Source: JAJRXG01 sp047634015 (GTDB lineage Bacteria > Bacteroidota > Bacteroidia > Chitinophagales > Saprospiraceae). Taken from it: a stretch of DNA of 39,446 bases. The DNA lies in assembly GCA_047634015.1 (NCBI GenBank), contig JBLIDB010000011.1:1-39446 (forward strand), read 5' to 3'. Of this stretch, positions 15,313-24,052 are shown piece by piece. Within the stretch, counting starts at the first letter, position 1. Each line of letters starts with the position of its first letter. The notes under the pieces were generated by a model. The model worked only from the letters and a program-made list of their open reading frames with translations. It searched no databases and had not been told where the DNA came from. A program made the position numbers and the translations under genes.

Positions 15313-16794
15313 ATGACGCTAACTATATTATTATTCCGAGTAGCTATAGCTGCAATATTTCTTACCCTCATTACCAAATATGTTTTTAAAAAAGACATCA
15401 ATTGGATTACTTCATATTTACAGAATTTTTGTGGAGCTCTCTTTGTGTTTTCTGGAAAGGTAAAGGCAGATGATCCTTTAGGAACAGCTTACAAAATGGT
15501 CGACTATTTTGATCAGTTTGAAGCTGTTTTTGCAGAAACTTGGTTGAGTTTTATTGCACCATTGTTTCCTTTATTGTCGGAGTATTCTATTGGGTTTTCG
15601 GTCTTAGTAATCATTTTTGAGATCGTCTTAGGAGCGATGCTAATTATAGGGCACAAGCCTAAATTGACGGCTTGGGCGTTTTTCATTCTTGTTTTGTTTT
15701 TTACGGCTTTGACCGGGTTTACTTATCTGACAGGATATGTTCCTGGAGATGTCAACTTCTTTGATTTCGGAGGATGGGGAGCATATGATGCTACAAACAT
15801 GAAGGTTACGGATTGCGGTTGTTTTGGTGACTACATAAAATTGGAACCTAAAACTTCATTTTTCAAAGATGTCTTTTTACTCTTTCCTGCAGTCTATTTC
15901 TTAATAGCGACAAAGTCCTTGCATGAATGGTTTTCCCATAATGTGAGGAGCATACTTGTATCGGTAATCACTGTTGGATTACTAATATATTGTTTGAGTA
16001 ACTATATCTGGGATATTCCACGAGTTGATTATCGCCCTTTTAAGAAAACCGTGAATATTGGTGAGATCATGCAACTAGAGCAAGACGCTTTAGCCAGTGT
16101 ACAGATTACAGATTATAAAGTAACGAACAAGTCCACTGGAGAAACGAAAACTATACCCTATGCTACTTATTTGAGTAGTTTTAAGGACTATCCTACGACA
16201 GATTGGGAATTAGAACAAGTCTCTTCAGAACCTACTATTGCGACAACTAAGATTAGTGATTTTGACATTACAACTCCAGATTATGTGCCCTTAAATGGGG
16301 AGATATTAGAAAGTGATGATCCTGTTTTATTAATTTTTGCTTATGAGTTATATGGCACAGGATCTCCGGCCTCAAGAGTGGTAAATGATACTATATATAG
16401 CCGTGATACATTATTACGAGAAGACGGGACAACGTTTATTGATAGAAATATCAAAGAGGTAAGATCACGAACGGAACCTTACATTGATTATCATTGGAAG
16501 GATTATTATGCAGAGCGATATAGAGATATAGTTATTCCTTTTGCGGAGGAGGCCAAAGCTTCTGGTGTAAAGGTATTCGCGGTAATCTCTGGTGCTGATG
16601 ATGCCCAAATCAAAGACTTTAGAAAAGATGTAGGTCTGGATGCCGTTTATGGAATTGCGGATGATAAATTAATAAAAACAATAGTGCGCTCAAACCCTGG
16701 GATTGTTATATTAAAAAAGGGTAAAATCCTTAATAAATGGCATTATAAAAAATTACCAAAATTTAAAGAAATAGAAGAGTCATTTTTACAGTGA
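15313..16794 (+). CDS. BT_3928-family DoxX/MauE-like membrane protein with C-terminal thioredoxin-like domain
   Basis: A 493-residue protein. The N-terminal half (~1-235) has about five to six transmembrane helices of the DoxX/MauE type, with the cysteine motif DCGCFGD at 167-173 in a loop. The C-terminal half is soluble and looks like a degenerate thioredoxin fold: after the strand PVLLIFAYELYG, where CxxC would be expected, there is no cysteine. It ends with VYGIADDKLIKTIVRSNPGIVILKKGKI, typical of the fold's last strands. MauE/DoxX relatives take part in disulfide or quinone-linked redox chemistry, so a membrane redox role is plausible; the family itself is uncharacterised. It is translated 4 bases after DUF1599, and nusB follows behind its own promoter-like site. 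Confidence 0.9.
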   Translation: MTLTILLFRVAIAAIFLTLITKYVFKKDINWITSYLQNFCGALFVFSGKVKADDPLGTAYKMVDYFDQFEAVFAETWLSFIAPLFPLLSEYSIGFSVLVIIFEIVLGAMLIIGHKPKLTAWAFFILVLFFTALTGFTYLTGYVPGDVNFFDFGGWGAYDATNMKVTDCGCFGDYIKLEPKTSFFKDVFLLFPAVYFLIATKSLHEWFSHNVRSILVSVITVGLLIYCLSNYIWDIPRVDYRPFKKTVNIGEIMQLEQDALASVQITDYKVTNKSTGETKTIPYATYLSSFKDYPTTDWELEQVSSEPTIATTKISDFDITTPDYVPLNGEILESDDPVLLIFAYELYGTGSPASRVVNDTIYSRDTLLREDGTTFIDRNIKEVRSRTEPYIDYHWKDYYAERYRDIVIPFAEEAKASGVKVFAVISGADDAQIKDFRKDVGLDAVYGIADDKLIKTIVRSNPGIVILKKGKILNKWHYKKLPKFKEIEESFLQ

Positions 16795-16812
16795 TGAAGT
16801 AGGATATTATTT

Positions 16813-16820
16813 TACCTTTG
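16813..16820 (+). promoter_or_regulatory. Candidate -7 element for nusB
   Basis: TACCTTTG matches TAnnTTTG perfectly, 25 bases before the nusB ATG in the 51-base gap after the BT_3928-family gene. No TTG -33 element is present, only a T-run at 16783-16787. It would let nusB-guaA be transcribed independently of DUF1599/BT_3928. Confidence 0.42.
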
Positions 16821-16845
16821 TCATATAGTAATTTTAAATATATAA

Positions 16846-17790
16846 ATGCTTAGTAGAAGAAGCGTACGCATAAAAGCAATGCAATTGCTCTTCTCCGTAA
16901 ACCGGGATGAGCAACTGGGTTTAGAGGAGGCGAAGAAAAGGTATTGGAATTTTGTTGAGGATACCTTTAGTTTGTACCTGAGTAATCTCTATGTTTTAGT
17001 AGAGATAGCGAAGTTATCATCCGAAGATCTCAAGAAAAGAAAAGCTAAACGGCTACCGACCGAAAATGATAAAGTTTTTAAGGATAAGCTTTATAATAAT
17101 TCTTTAGTTAAGAATCTGGAACAGAATCTGCCTCTCAATAGGAAACTGAAGGCGCTGCCAATAGCTCAGATGGATATCGCGAGTTATTGCGAAAGTATCT
17201 ATCAGGAATTCAGCAAGACGGAGGAATATCTAAAATATATCAAAGAAGATTCTGGACCGAAGGAACACCTCGACATCTTGTTGGAGTTATACAGACTATG
17301 TCGTCAGAATGAGCTCTTCAATGATGTTATGGAAGATCTATATGGTACATGGCAAGATGATAAAAGCGTAGTTGTAGGAGCGGTGAAGAAGAGCCTCAAA
17401 TCACTTCCGGAGACCAATGATGAATTTTTCATGTCTCATTATCCAAGTGATGAAACTGTCAATGAATTTGGATTTCAATTACTTGAAAAGACTATTAAAG
17501 GTGATGAAACACTCCTTAAATATATTCAACCAACATTGAATAATTGGGATAGTGAGCGACTTGCTGTAATAGATATGATTTTACTTAAGATGGCTACTTG
17601 TGAATTAATGGGTTTTCCATCAATTCCTACTAAAGTGACCATAAATGAATATGTAGATCTCGCTAAACATTATAGTACAGCGAAGAGTAAAGAGTTCATA
17701 AATGGAGTTGTGGATCGGATTATGAAAGACTTTACCGAGAACGGACTGATTCAGAAAGAGGGAAGAGGATTAGGAGATAGTTCGAAATAA
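16846..17790 (+). CDS. nusB: Transcription antitermination factor NusB (long Bacteroidota form)
   Basis: A 314-residue protein. NusB elsewhere is ~140 residues. The Bacteroidota form carries a long insertion after the first helix, and the canonical all-helical NusB core is in the last ~110 residues. Seen here are the N-terminal MLSRRSVRIKAMQLLFSVNR (helix 1, RNA-binding arginines), a charged middle region, and the C-terminal block LNNWDSERLAVIDMILLKMA, then KVTINEYVDLAKHYSTAKSKEFINGVVD, which is diagnostic. NusB with NusE/S10 binds boxA RNA and promotes antitermination of rRNA operons. guaA begins 36 bases after the stop. Confidence 0.95.
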   Translation: MLSRRSVRIKAMQLLFSVNRDEQLGLEEAKKRYWNFVEDTFSLYLSNLYVLVEIAKLSSEDLKKRKAKRLPTENDKVFKDKLYNNSLVKNLEQNLPLNRKLKALPIAQMDIASYCESIYQEFSKTEEYLKYIKEDSGPKEHLDILLELYRLCRQNELFNDVMEDLYGTWQDDKSVVVGAVKKSLKSLPETNDEFFMSHYPSDETVNEFGFQLLEKTIKGDETLLKYIQPTLNNWDSERLAVIDMILLKMATCELMGFPSIPTKVTINEYVDLAKHYSTAKSKEFINGVVDRIMKDFTENGLIQKEGRGLGDSSK

Positions 17791-17826
17791 AGGCCTTTAT
17801 TCAATTGTTAATCTAATTAGATACTT

Positions 17827-19368
17827 ATGATATCTGCCCAAGATAAAGTCTTGATTTTAGACTTTGGATCTCAATATACTCAGCTTATCGCGAGGAGAGT
17901 TCGTGAACTTAACATCTATTGTGAGATACACCCGTATAATAGTAATGTTTCAGAATTAGGAACATTTAAAGCAGTGATCCTTTCTGGTAGTCCATGTTCT
18001 GTTAGTGACGACTCTCGTATTGATGTCGATCTTGACGCTATATTGGAAATAGGACCTGTTTTGGGCGTTTGTTACGGGGCCCAGTATATAGCGGATGTAA
18101 ATGGCGGTAAAGTCGCCAAATCACAAAAAAGAGAATATGGAAAGGCAAGTTTATTGCCAGCCAGTAGTGATCTGCTTTGGAATGGGGTAGATGCTACAAG
18201 TCAAGTTTGGATGTCGCATGCCGATACTATTCTTGCTCTAGGAGATGGTTTTGAAGTGATTGGGTCTACAGAGAATATTCCTATAGCAGGGTATAAATAC
18301 ACAGAAAGCAAATATCCTGTTTATGGGATTCAATTCCATCCAGAGGTTACGCACTCTTTGGATGGATTAGTGATATTACAGAATTTTCTTGTAGATATAG
18401 CTGGTTGCTCGCAAGACTGGACACCTGCATCTTTTATAGATCAAGCAGTTCAAGAGATACGGGAGAAGGTTGGAGAAGAAAGTGTGTTATTGGGGATTTC
18501 GGGAGGCGTGGATTCTACGGTTGCTGCCCTTCTGATTCATAAAGCTATTGGATCACGGTTGGTTTCATTCTTTATTAACAATGGCCTACTTCGTAAGAAT
18601 GAATATGAAGAAGTGCTGAGTGGCTACAAAGAATTAGGACTTAATGTTCAGGGTATAGATGCTTCAGAAGCATTTCTATCAGAACTCGAAGGGGTCTCTG
18701 ATCCCGAAAAGAAACGTAAAGCAATTGGAAAAACATTCATTGATGTTTTCCTCGTGGAAGCGAAGAAGCAAAAGGAAATCAAATGGCTTGCCCAAGGAAC
18801 GATATATCCCGATGTAATCGAATCCGTAAGCGTTAATGGACCTTCTGCTACAATAAAATCTCATCATAATGTTGGAGGGCTTCCAGATTATTTGGATTTA
18901 AAATTGCTCGAACCACTTCGGATGCTGTTTAAAGATGAAGTCCGAAGACTGGGCACAGCACTCAAGCTTCCTGATTCATTTGTTCAGCGGCATCCATTCC
19001 CTGGTCCAGGTTTGGCAATCAGAGTATTAGGAGAGATAAGTAAAGAGAAAATAAGATTATGTCAAGAAGCGGATGCCATCTATATAGATCTTTTAAAGAA
19101 GCATGGTTGGTATGATAAGATTTGGCAAGCAGGAGCGATTCTCCTGCCAGTGAAGTCAGTAGGAGTAATGGGGGATGAACGTACTTATGAGTTCACTTGT
19201 GCGTTAAGAGCAGTGAATTCTACGGATGCAATGACGGCCGAATGGAGCAAAATACCCTATGAGCTCTTAGCTATAATCTCAAATGAAATAATAAATTCTG
19301 TAAAAGGAATCAATAGAGTCGTATATGATATCTCAACAAAACCTCCTGCTACAATTGAGTGGGAATAG
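17827..19368 (+). CDS. guaA: GMP synthase (glutamine-hydrolysing)
   Basis: A 513-residue two-domain enzyme converting XMP to GMP with ATP and glutamine. The class I glutamine amidotransferase domain (~1-195) has nucleophile Cys82 in GVCYGAQ and His171/Glu173 in FHPEV. The ATP pyrophosphatase domain has the P-loop SGGVDST at 225-231. The C-terminal dimerisation domain holds the XMP-binding HPFPGPGLAIRV and the terminus STKPPATIEWE. All catalytic residues are present and the length is standard. The 3' end overlaps the next gene, a lipoprotein, by 44 bases (or 14 if its alternative TTG start is used), suggesting coupled translation. Confidence 0.97.
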   Translation: MISAQDKVLILDFGSQYTQLIARRVRELNIYCEIHPYNSNVSELGTFKAVILSGSPCSVSDDSRIDVDLDAILEIGPVLGVCYGAQYIADVNGGKVAKSQKREYGKASLLPASSDLLWNGVDATSQVWMSHADTILALGDGFEVIGSTENIPIAGYKYTESKYPVYGIQFHPEVTHSLDGLVILQNFLVDIAGCSQDWTPASFIDQAVQEIREKVGEESVLLGISGGVDSTVAALLIHKAIGSRLVSFFINNGLLRKNEYEEVLSGYKELGLNVQGIDASEAFLSELEGVSDPEKKRKAIGKTFIDVFLVEAKKQKEIKWLAQGTIYPDVIESVSVNGPSATIKSHHNVGGLPDYLDLKLLEPLRMLFKDEVRRLGTALKLPDSFVQRHPFPGPGLAIRVLGEISKEKIRLCQEADAIYIDLLKKHGWYDKIWQAGAILLPVKSVGVMGDERTYEFTCALRAVNSTDAMTAEWSKIPYELLAIISNEIINSVKGINRVVYDISTKPPATIEWE

Positions 19369-20701
19369 AATCATCATTGTTCTAATTGCACTTGGGCTGC
19401 TAATTAGTTGTGCGTCTAGTACTCCTGCACGCGGCACTAAAGTACTCGATCCTGATAAGCATAAGGAAAAAGAAGAGGAAGTTGTAGCCATTCCTGTAGA
19501 TACAGTTCAATGGACTGTAGTGCCAGAAGAAGATTCTCCGCCAATAACTTCTGACGACGCGCGAGTTGAGTCTTACCTTTTAGAAAAAGTAAAAAAGGAC
19601 TATTATAAAATTGCGTTGTTGTTGCCTTTCAGGATTGATGAAAGTATTGCTATTCCGAATCTAAGTAGCAATAATGAAAAATTTGCGTCCTTCTACGCTG
19701 GGATGAAGCTCGCGGGGAAGGAACAAGCTGATGTAAGAATATCAGTAAAAACGTATTATACAGATAGAGACCTGACCAAGCTCTCTTCTATCTTAGAAGA
19801 CATGGATCGAGATCAACCAGATCTAATCATAGGATCTTACGACTCTGCCATTATATCCAAAACTGCGGAATGGGCGAAAAGCAATAGAGTACCCCTCATC
19901 TCACCTTGGGGCTCTTCGACTAAGATCACAGAAGAGAATGTATTTTATCTTCAATTGCGTCCGAGTATCACTAACTATTATGAAAAAATGTTAGAGCATA
20001 TCAATGATAATTTTGATAGATCTAAAGTATATATGTTGGGTAGGGAGGAAAGAGCGGATCAGACGATGTTTAGAGTCATTCGGAGAATCAATGAAAGGAA
20101 TAGTCCTCTTCCTGAGGTGACTCCGTACAATGAGCTAATACTTTCGATGGACCAACTGATGAATGAAGATTCATTATTTATAGAAGTTTTAGAAGAAGGT
20201 GCGCAAGCTTTTATCCTTCCTCAATACGCTTCTACAGATGATGCTTATGTATATTCCTGCTTACGTAAACTTTACGCGGAAAAGGGAGATTCAGATATTT
20301 ATATTTATACAATGCCCATGTTACTTAATAGTGATAGGATTGATATAAATATATTCAAAAATATTAATACTCGTACTTGTGAGTTTAGATTCCCAGACCC
20401 ACGCAATCCTGACGTACAAAACTTTAGGAGCCAGTATTATAATTCTTACGGGTGGCTACCAACCAAGGATTCTTACTACGGATATGATGTGATGAAATTT
20501 ATAGCGTATGGTTTAGAGAATCATGGTCAGTATTTCCACTACTATATGCAAAATGAATCACTGGATCTAATGCAGATGAAGATCAATATAAAACCATATC
20601 ATAAGGTAGAAGGCTCTGAAAGACCAGATTTCTTAGTCAATGATCATTTATATCTTATAGAGTTTGATACAGATCATTTTGATATAAAAGATATCCGTTA
20701 A
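19325..20701 (+). CDS. Periplasmic-binding-protein-fold lipoprotein downstream of guaA
   Basis: A 458-residue protein with a lipoprotein signal peptide: hydrophobic residues 16-27, lipobox LISC and lipidated Cys29. After a Pro/Glu-rich linker (~35-85), residues ~92-450 look like a type 1 periplasmic-binding (Leu/Ile/Val-binding, LpoA-like) fold: YKIALLLPFRID, FYAGMKLAGKEQ, DLIIGSYDSAIISKTAEWA, RVPLISPWGSS, and SYYGYDVMKFIAYGL near the end. In Bacteroidota this neighbour of guaA is often annotated as a LysM/ABC substrate-binding-like protein; no LysM domain is seen here. Two starts are possible: ATG 19325, 44 bases inside guaA, or TTG 19355, which gives a cleaner signal peptide. No permease is nearby, so a sensing, scaffold or cell-wall role is as likely as transport. 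trmH starts on its last base. Confidence 0.88.
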   Translation: MISQQNLLLQLSGNRIIIVLIALGLLISCASSTPARGTKVLDPDKHKEKEEEVVAIPVDTVQWTVVPEEDSPPITSDDARVESYLLEKVKKDYYKIALLLPFRIDESIAIPNLSSNNEKFASFYAGMKLAGKEQADVRISVKTYYTDRDLTKLSSILEDMDRDQPDLIIGSYDSAIISKTAEWAKSNRVPLISPWGSSTKITEENVFYLQLRPSITNYYEKMLEHINDNFDRSKVYMLGREERADQTMFRVIRRINERNSPLPEVTPYNELILSMDQLMNEDSLFIEVLEEGAQAFILPQYASTDDAYVYSCLRKLYAEKGDSDIYIYTMPMLLNSDRIDINIFKNINTRTCEFRFPDPRNPDVQNFRSQYYNSYGWLPTKDSYYGYDVMKFIAYGLENHGQYFHYYMQNESLDLMQMKINIKPYHKVEGSERPDFLVNDHLYLIEFDTDHFDIKDIR

Positions 20702-21342
20702 TGCATATCTATCCAAAGAGAATAGAGAGAATTAAAAATGTAGTTGCTTCCAGACAGCATGATTTGACGGTGGTCTTAGAGAATGTTCACGATCCTCACA
20801 ACATTGGTGCAGTCCTGCGGTCTTGCGACTCAGTGGGTATATCAGAAATCTATGTGATCTATACGGATCCCTTATTAATGCAAAGAGGATTGGATATCGG
20901 AATCACGAGTGCATCGGGGGCTTTACAATGGATTAAGATTCATTATTTTACCGATTTATCTGAAGCTTTTAATGCAATTAAGTTTAAGTATGATCATGTC
21001 TTTGGTACTGTTATAAAAGAAGATAGTAAGGATCTTTATGACCTAAATTTATCTGATTCGGCTGCGTTATTGTTTGGCAATGAGCACTCTGGGATTTCGG
21101 AAGAGGCTCAAACTTATATCGACTCCAATTTTGTTATTCCACAGCATGGATTCGTTCAAAGTTTGAATATCTCTGTAGCATGTGCTGTTACACTCTATGA
21201 AGCCCAGCGTCAGAGATTATCTAAGAATAAGTACAATCGAGAATTTGGTAGTGATCCACAAGACGCTCTTTTAAATGAGCACTATCTTGAAGTGCATCGT
21301 AATAAGAAATTGGTCAAGGCGGAAAAGAGAGTATACTTATAA
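20701..21342 (+). CDS. trmH: tRNA (guanosine(18)-2'-O)-methyltransferase TrmH
   Basis: A 213-residue SPOUT-class (trefoil-knot) methyltransferase that makes Gm18 in the D-loop of tRNAs. It follows E. coli TrmH closely: RQHDLTVVLENVHDPHNIGAVLRSCD (shown here in two parts, RQHDLTVVLENVHDPHNIG and AVLRSCD) is motif 1 with the catalytic arginine. Motif 2 is LLFGNEHSGISEEA and motif 3 is IPQHGFVQSLNISVACAVTL. The C-terminal basic extension YEAQRQRLSKNKY is present, as in true TrmH rather than TrmL/RlmB. Its ATG shares the A of the preceding TAA (TAATG), so it is translationally coupled to the lipoprotein. It ends 10 bases from the convergent sterol-desaturase-family gene. Confidence 0.93.
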   Translation: MHIYPKRIERIKNVVASRQHDLTVVLENVHDPHNIGAVLRSCDSVGISEIYVIYTDPLLMQRGLDIGITSASGALQWIKIHYFTDLSEAFNAIKFKYDHVFGTVIKEDSKDLYDLNLSDSAALLFGNEHSGISEEAQTYIDSNFVIPQHGFVQSLNISVACAVTLYEAQRQRLSKNKYNREFGSDPQDALLNEHYLEVHRNKKLVKAEKRVYL

Positions 21343-21352
21343 GATTTGATGC

Positions 21353-22150
21353 TTAGACTCGTTTCGGATCAGTAGCATGTTTATAACGCTCTTCATATTC
21401 GTAACTTTCTGTTCCCATCCAGCGATCCCAAAAAGTAAAATATAAGCCGTAATTTTTAGTAAATCGTCGATGGTGGAGGTCATGATGAGTAGAGCCAATG
21501 AAGTATTTGCATAGAGGATGATTGAACCAAGAGGCTGGAAATATTTCTACTCCTGCATGATTAATGATAGCTGAGATCGTCATAAAGATAAGTAGGAATA
21601 ATAGGACACTCAGGTGCATTGGAATCACAAAAGTAATAAGTGGGATAATAATAGCCTGAAGGATACTTTCGATAGGGTGAAAGCTGAATGAAGTCCAAAC
21701 GGAGGTATTAATACTGTCATGATGAACCTTGTGTAGATATCGGTAGACGGAAGGATGATGAAACCATCGGTGCAACCAATAATAGTAAGTCTCATGCATT
21801 AACAAAGCAAGTAAACCGCTAATAGGAATATACCAGAGTGGATAGGTCGCCCAATCAGTATATATGCGAGTTATTCCGGATTGCCATGCCATAATCATTA
21901 AGACCCCAATAATAGCAAAGAGTATTGAGCTGATCCCTGACCAAATAATTTCTCGGACCTGTTGATCCTTTGGATATTTACTTGAAATGATGCGTGATGG
22001 GATGAATACTGCAATTTTATCGTAGACCATTTTTTGATATAGACTCGATAGAAATATGTAACGAAGAAAGATTATTACACTAAATATGGTAAAGAGATAG
22101 AGAAAAGTAGAAGGCACGGTATAGTCTCTTTCTAAGAAGCTTAGATCCAT
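21353..22150 (-). CDS. Sterol desaturase / fatty acid hydroxylase family protein
   Basis: A 265-residue integral membrane protein with about four to five transmembrane helices. It carries the histidine clusters of the membrane di-iron hydroxylase superfamily: HETYYYWLHRWFHH (His119, His127, His131-132), HKVHHD (His140, His143-144), His198 in INHAG, and THHDLHHRR (His222-223, His226-227). These ligate a di-iron centre that hydroxylates or desaturates lipids using O2. Substrates in bacteria include carotenoids, hopanoids, sphingolipids or ornithine lipids; none can be chosen from sequence. It stands alone, convergent with trmH and divergent from the ECF sigma gene with a 173-base gap. It differs from the CrtZ at 34.3 kb in length and motif spacing. 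Confidence 0.92.
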   Translation of the reverse strand: MDLSFLERDYTVPSTFLYLFTIFSVIIFLRYIFLSSLYQKMVYDKIAVFIPSRIISSKYPKDQQVREIIWSGISSILFAIIGVLMIMAWQSGITRIYTDWATYPLWYIPISGLLALLMHETYYYWLHRWFHHPSVYRYLHKVHHDSINTSVWTSFSFHPIESILQAIIIPLITFVIPMHLSVLLFLLIFMTISAIINHAGVEIFPASWFNHPLCKYFIGSTHHDLHHRRFTKNYGLYFTFWDRWMGTESYEYEERYKHATDPKRV

Positions 22151-22301
22151 TACTTGAAGGTATTAAATTTGACAAGATATATAATCCTTTGAACCTCTGG
22201 TTGTAAGTAAGCATTAACTTCTCAAATTGTAGAATAAGATTATCTTCGTTGCGTGAGATGTTAAGTGCAGCTTTAAAGGCTTTTATGTTATAGGAAATCA
22301 A

Positions 22302-22309
22302 TAGCTTTG
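22302..22309 (+). promoter_or_regulatory. Candidate -7 element for the ECF sigma gene
   Basis: TAGCTTTG is a perfect TAnnTTTG with its G 14 bases before the sigma factor ATG. No TTG lies at the usual spacing. If real, the sigma gene is read by the housekeeping sigma factor. A separate autoregulated ECF-type promoter cannot be recognised by eye. Confidence 0.4.
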
Positions 22310-22323
22310 CATCTCGTGGAATT

Positions 22324-22875
22324 ATGGAAAGTTATAATCAAGATTCAGATATTGTAGAATTGCTCGATAAGCAAGATGAGCGAGCGATAGCATTGTTGTT
22401 CGACAGATTTTTCGACTATTTATGCAGTATTGTCTATCGCGTAATACACGATTACGAGGCATCCAGGGATGTCGTTCAAGATCTATTTTTTGATCTCTGG
22501 AAAAAAAGGGAATCTATTAAGATCAAAACTGCACTTCGCCCATATCTGAGAAGGGCAGCGGTAAATCGTGGTCTGAATTATCTCAAGAAACAAAAAATGG
22601 TTTTCAGTCAAGATGAAAACGCAGCTATAGATCTTCCTGCAGATGAAGTTTCTGGTCAGTTGCATCTGGAACATGAGGAGTTAGAACAGCGTATCTTCTC
22701 AGCAATAGATGGATTACCACCGAAATGTAAGATTATTTTCAGTATGAGTCGTTTTGAAAGTATGTCCTATCAGGAAATAGCGACAAATTTAGGAATATCG
22801 ATAAAAACGGTGGAGAATCAAATATCAAAAGCATTGAAAATTCTCCATCATGAAGTCCACCACCATGCGAGTTAA
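22324..22875 (+). CDS. ECF-subfamily RNA polymerase sigma-70 factor (FecI-like)
   Basis: A 183-residue ECF sigma factor. Region 2 (~25-90) has ALLFDRFFDYLCSIVYRVI, DVVQDLFFDLWKKRESI and YLRRAAVNRGLNYLKK. Region 4 (~125-178) has LPPKCKIIFSMSRFESMSYQEIA and the HTH GISIKTVENQISKALK. This is the Bacteroidota FecI-like type encoded beside FecR and a TonB-dependent receptor. It would direct RNA polymerase to the downstream receptor operon once released by the FecR-type anti-sigma. The short C-terminus after region 4 (HHEVHHHAS) is His-rich but probably not functional. FecR follows after 67 bases. The order of sigma, FecR and STN-receptor supports a cell-surface signalling circuit. Confidence 0.95.
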   Translation: MESYNQDSDIVELLDKQDERAIALLFDRFFDYLCSIVYRVIHDYEASRDVVQDLFFDLWKKRESIKIKTALRPYLRRAAVNRGLNYLKKQKMVFSQDENAAIDLPADEVSGQLHLEHEELEQRIFSAIDGLPPKCKIIFSMSRFESMSYQEIATNLGISIKTVENQISKALKILHHEVHHHAS

Positions 22876-22942
22876 AATAATTATTTTTTTGTTTTGCCAT
22901 AGGGGTAACAAACCCAATCAATTGTCCTATGAATGAACCTTT

Positions 22943-23947
22943 ATGCCTTTTACTATGATGGATGTAAGAATATACAGCCTCGTTCATAGGGAACTCACTG
23001 GAGAATTGACTTCAGCAGAGACCTTAGAACTAGCAATTTTGAAGAAACAAGTGCCCGCTATGAATGTGGCACAGGATCTTTCATTAATATGGAATGTCAG
23101 CCAAGAATACTTTCCAACGAATAAATGGAATGCTTCTGGAGCTAAAGCGAACCTTATGCAGCGAATTTCAGATGATCGCTCAGCTACGCAAACGACTCCT
23201 TCTAATAATAATATTCTTAAATATGCAGGTGCGGCTTTTTTAGTTTTAGCTCTCTCATTTTTAGCGTATTATTTTAGTGCTACCAATAATTCTGGAACAA
23301 CAGGCACTCCGAAGATCGAAAATATAGAATTTGCATCTTTTGAAGACAATACTAAGTATTGGATCGAAGAAGGATCTTCTGTCGCTATGACGGCTTTTTC
23401 ATCATCCGAAAGAAAAATAAGTCTTGTTGGTAATGCGATATTTGATGTGGCAAAAGATGCTGAAAGACCTTTTATTATAAACATGGGAGAAGGAGTTTAT
23501 GCTCAAGTACTAGGGACCTCTTTCAAAGCATCCAGTACCCATAGTGACGAAGTAGCAAGGATTTCCGTACGAGAAGGTACCGTAAAGCTATTTACCAAAG
23601 GAGCCTATGCCTCGGAGCGGATTCTTACAGCAGGGCAGACAGGAGAAATAAACACTAAGACCCGGAAAAGTAAAAAGTTCGAATCATCGGCGCCAATTGT
23701 CTTAAGTAATTCTGACAATTTAAAGTTGAGGAATATTCCTTTGAAAAAGGCTTTTCCTATGTTAAGCAAATACTTTGGAGTGACATTTGATATATCAGAT
23801 GCGGAACTCAGTTGTGTATACAACAATACATTAGTGCAATCTCAGAATCTTGAAGAATTGCTTAGCGCTATGCAAACGAGTTACCCGAAGATAACAATTA
23901 AGGAGTTGCCAAGAAGTCGTTATGCGATTACGGGTAGTTGTGAGTAG
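22943..23947 (+). CDS. FecR-family anti-sigma factor with DUF4974
   Basis: A 334-residue protein. A short cytosolic N-terminal anti-sigma segment (~1-88) precedes one transmembrane helix (~91-111, AGAAFLVLALSFLAYYF). The periplasmic FecR beta domain follows (~125-225; WIEEGSSVAMTAFSSSERKI, then GNAIFDVAKDAERPFIINMG, then VLGTSFKASS). The C-terminal DUF4974/STN-like domain (~255-330) has NIPLKKAFPMLSKYFGVTFDIS. It senses the occupied TonB-dependent receptor through its periplasmic part and frees the sigma factor. Start codons at 22955 and 22958 (MMDVRIYSL) are as good as 22943. It sits between the ECF sigma and the STN-containing receptor, which is the textbook order. Confidence 0.94.
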   Translation: MPFTMMDVRIYSLVHRELTGELTSAETLELAILKKQVPAMNVAQDLSLIWNVSQEYFPTNKWNASGAKANLMQRISDDRSATQTTPSNNNILKYAGAAFLVLALSFLAYYFSATNNSGTTGTPKIENIEFASFEDNTKYWIEEGSSVAMTAFSSSERKISLVGNAIFDVAKDAERPFIINMGEGVYAQVLGTSFKASSTHSDEVARISVREGTVKLFTKGAYASERILTAGQTGEINTKTRKSKKFESSAPIVLSNSDNLKLRNIPLKKAFPMLSKYFGVTFDISDAELSCVYNNTLVQSQNLEELLSAMQTSYPKITIKELPRSRYAITGSCE

Positions 23948-24052
23948 TTGAATTTACTTAATCTACTGGATTCATATTTTAACTATTGAGCCAGTTCGTA
24001 TTGCTATCTTCACATTTTTATGAACTAATGTTGAGTGCATTTGCGAAGACAT

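Noticed and set aside
22080..22301. 73-codon minus-strand frame upstream of the sterol-desaturase-family gene
   Set aside because: It overlaps the 5' end of that gene in another frame and has no signal peptide, domain or conserved look.
24035..24052. GTG at 24035 as the start of the TonB-dependent receptor
   Set aside because: The ATG six codons later gives a normal basic N-terminus and signal peptide, so the GTG is unnecessary.
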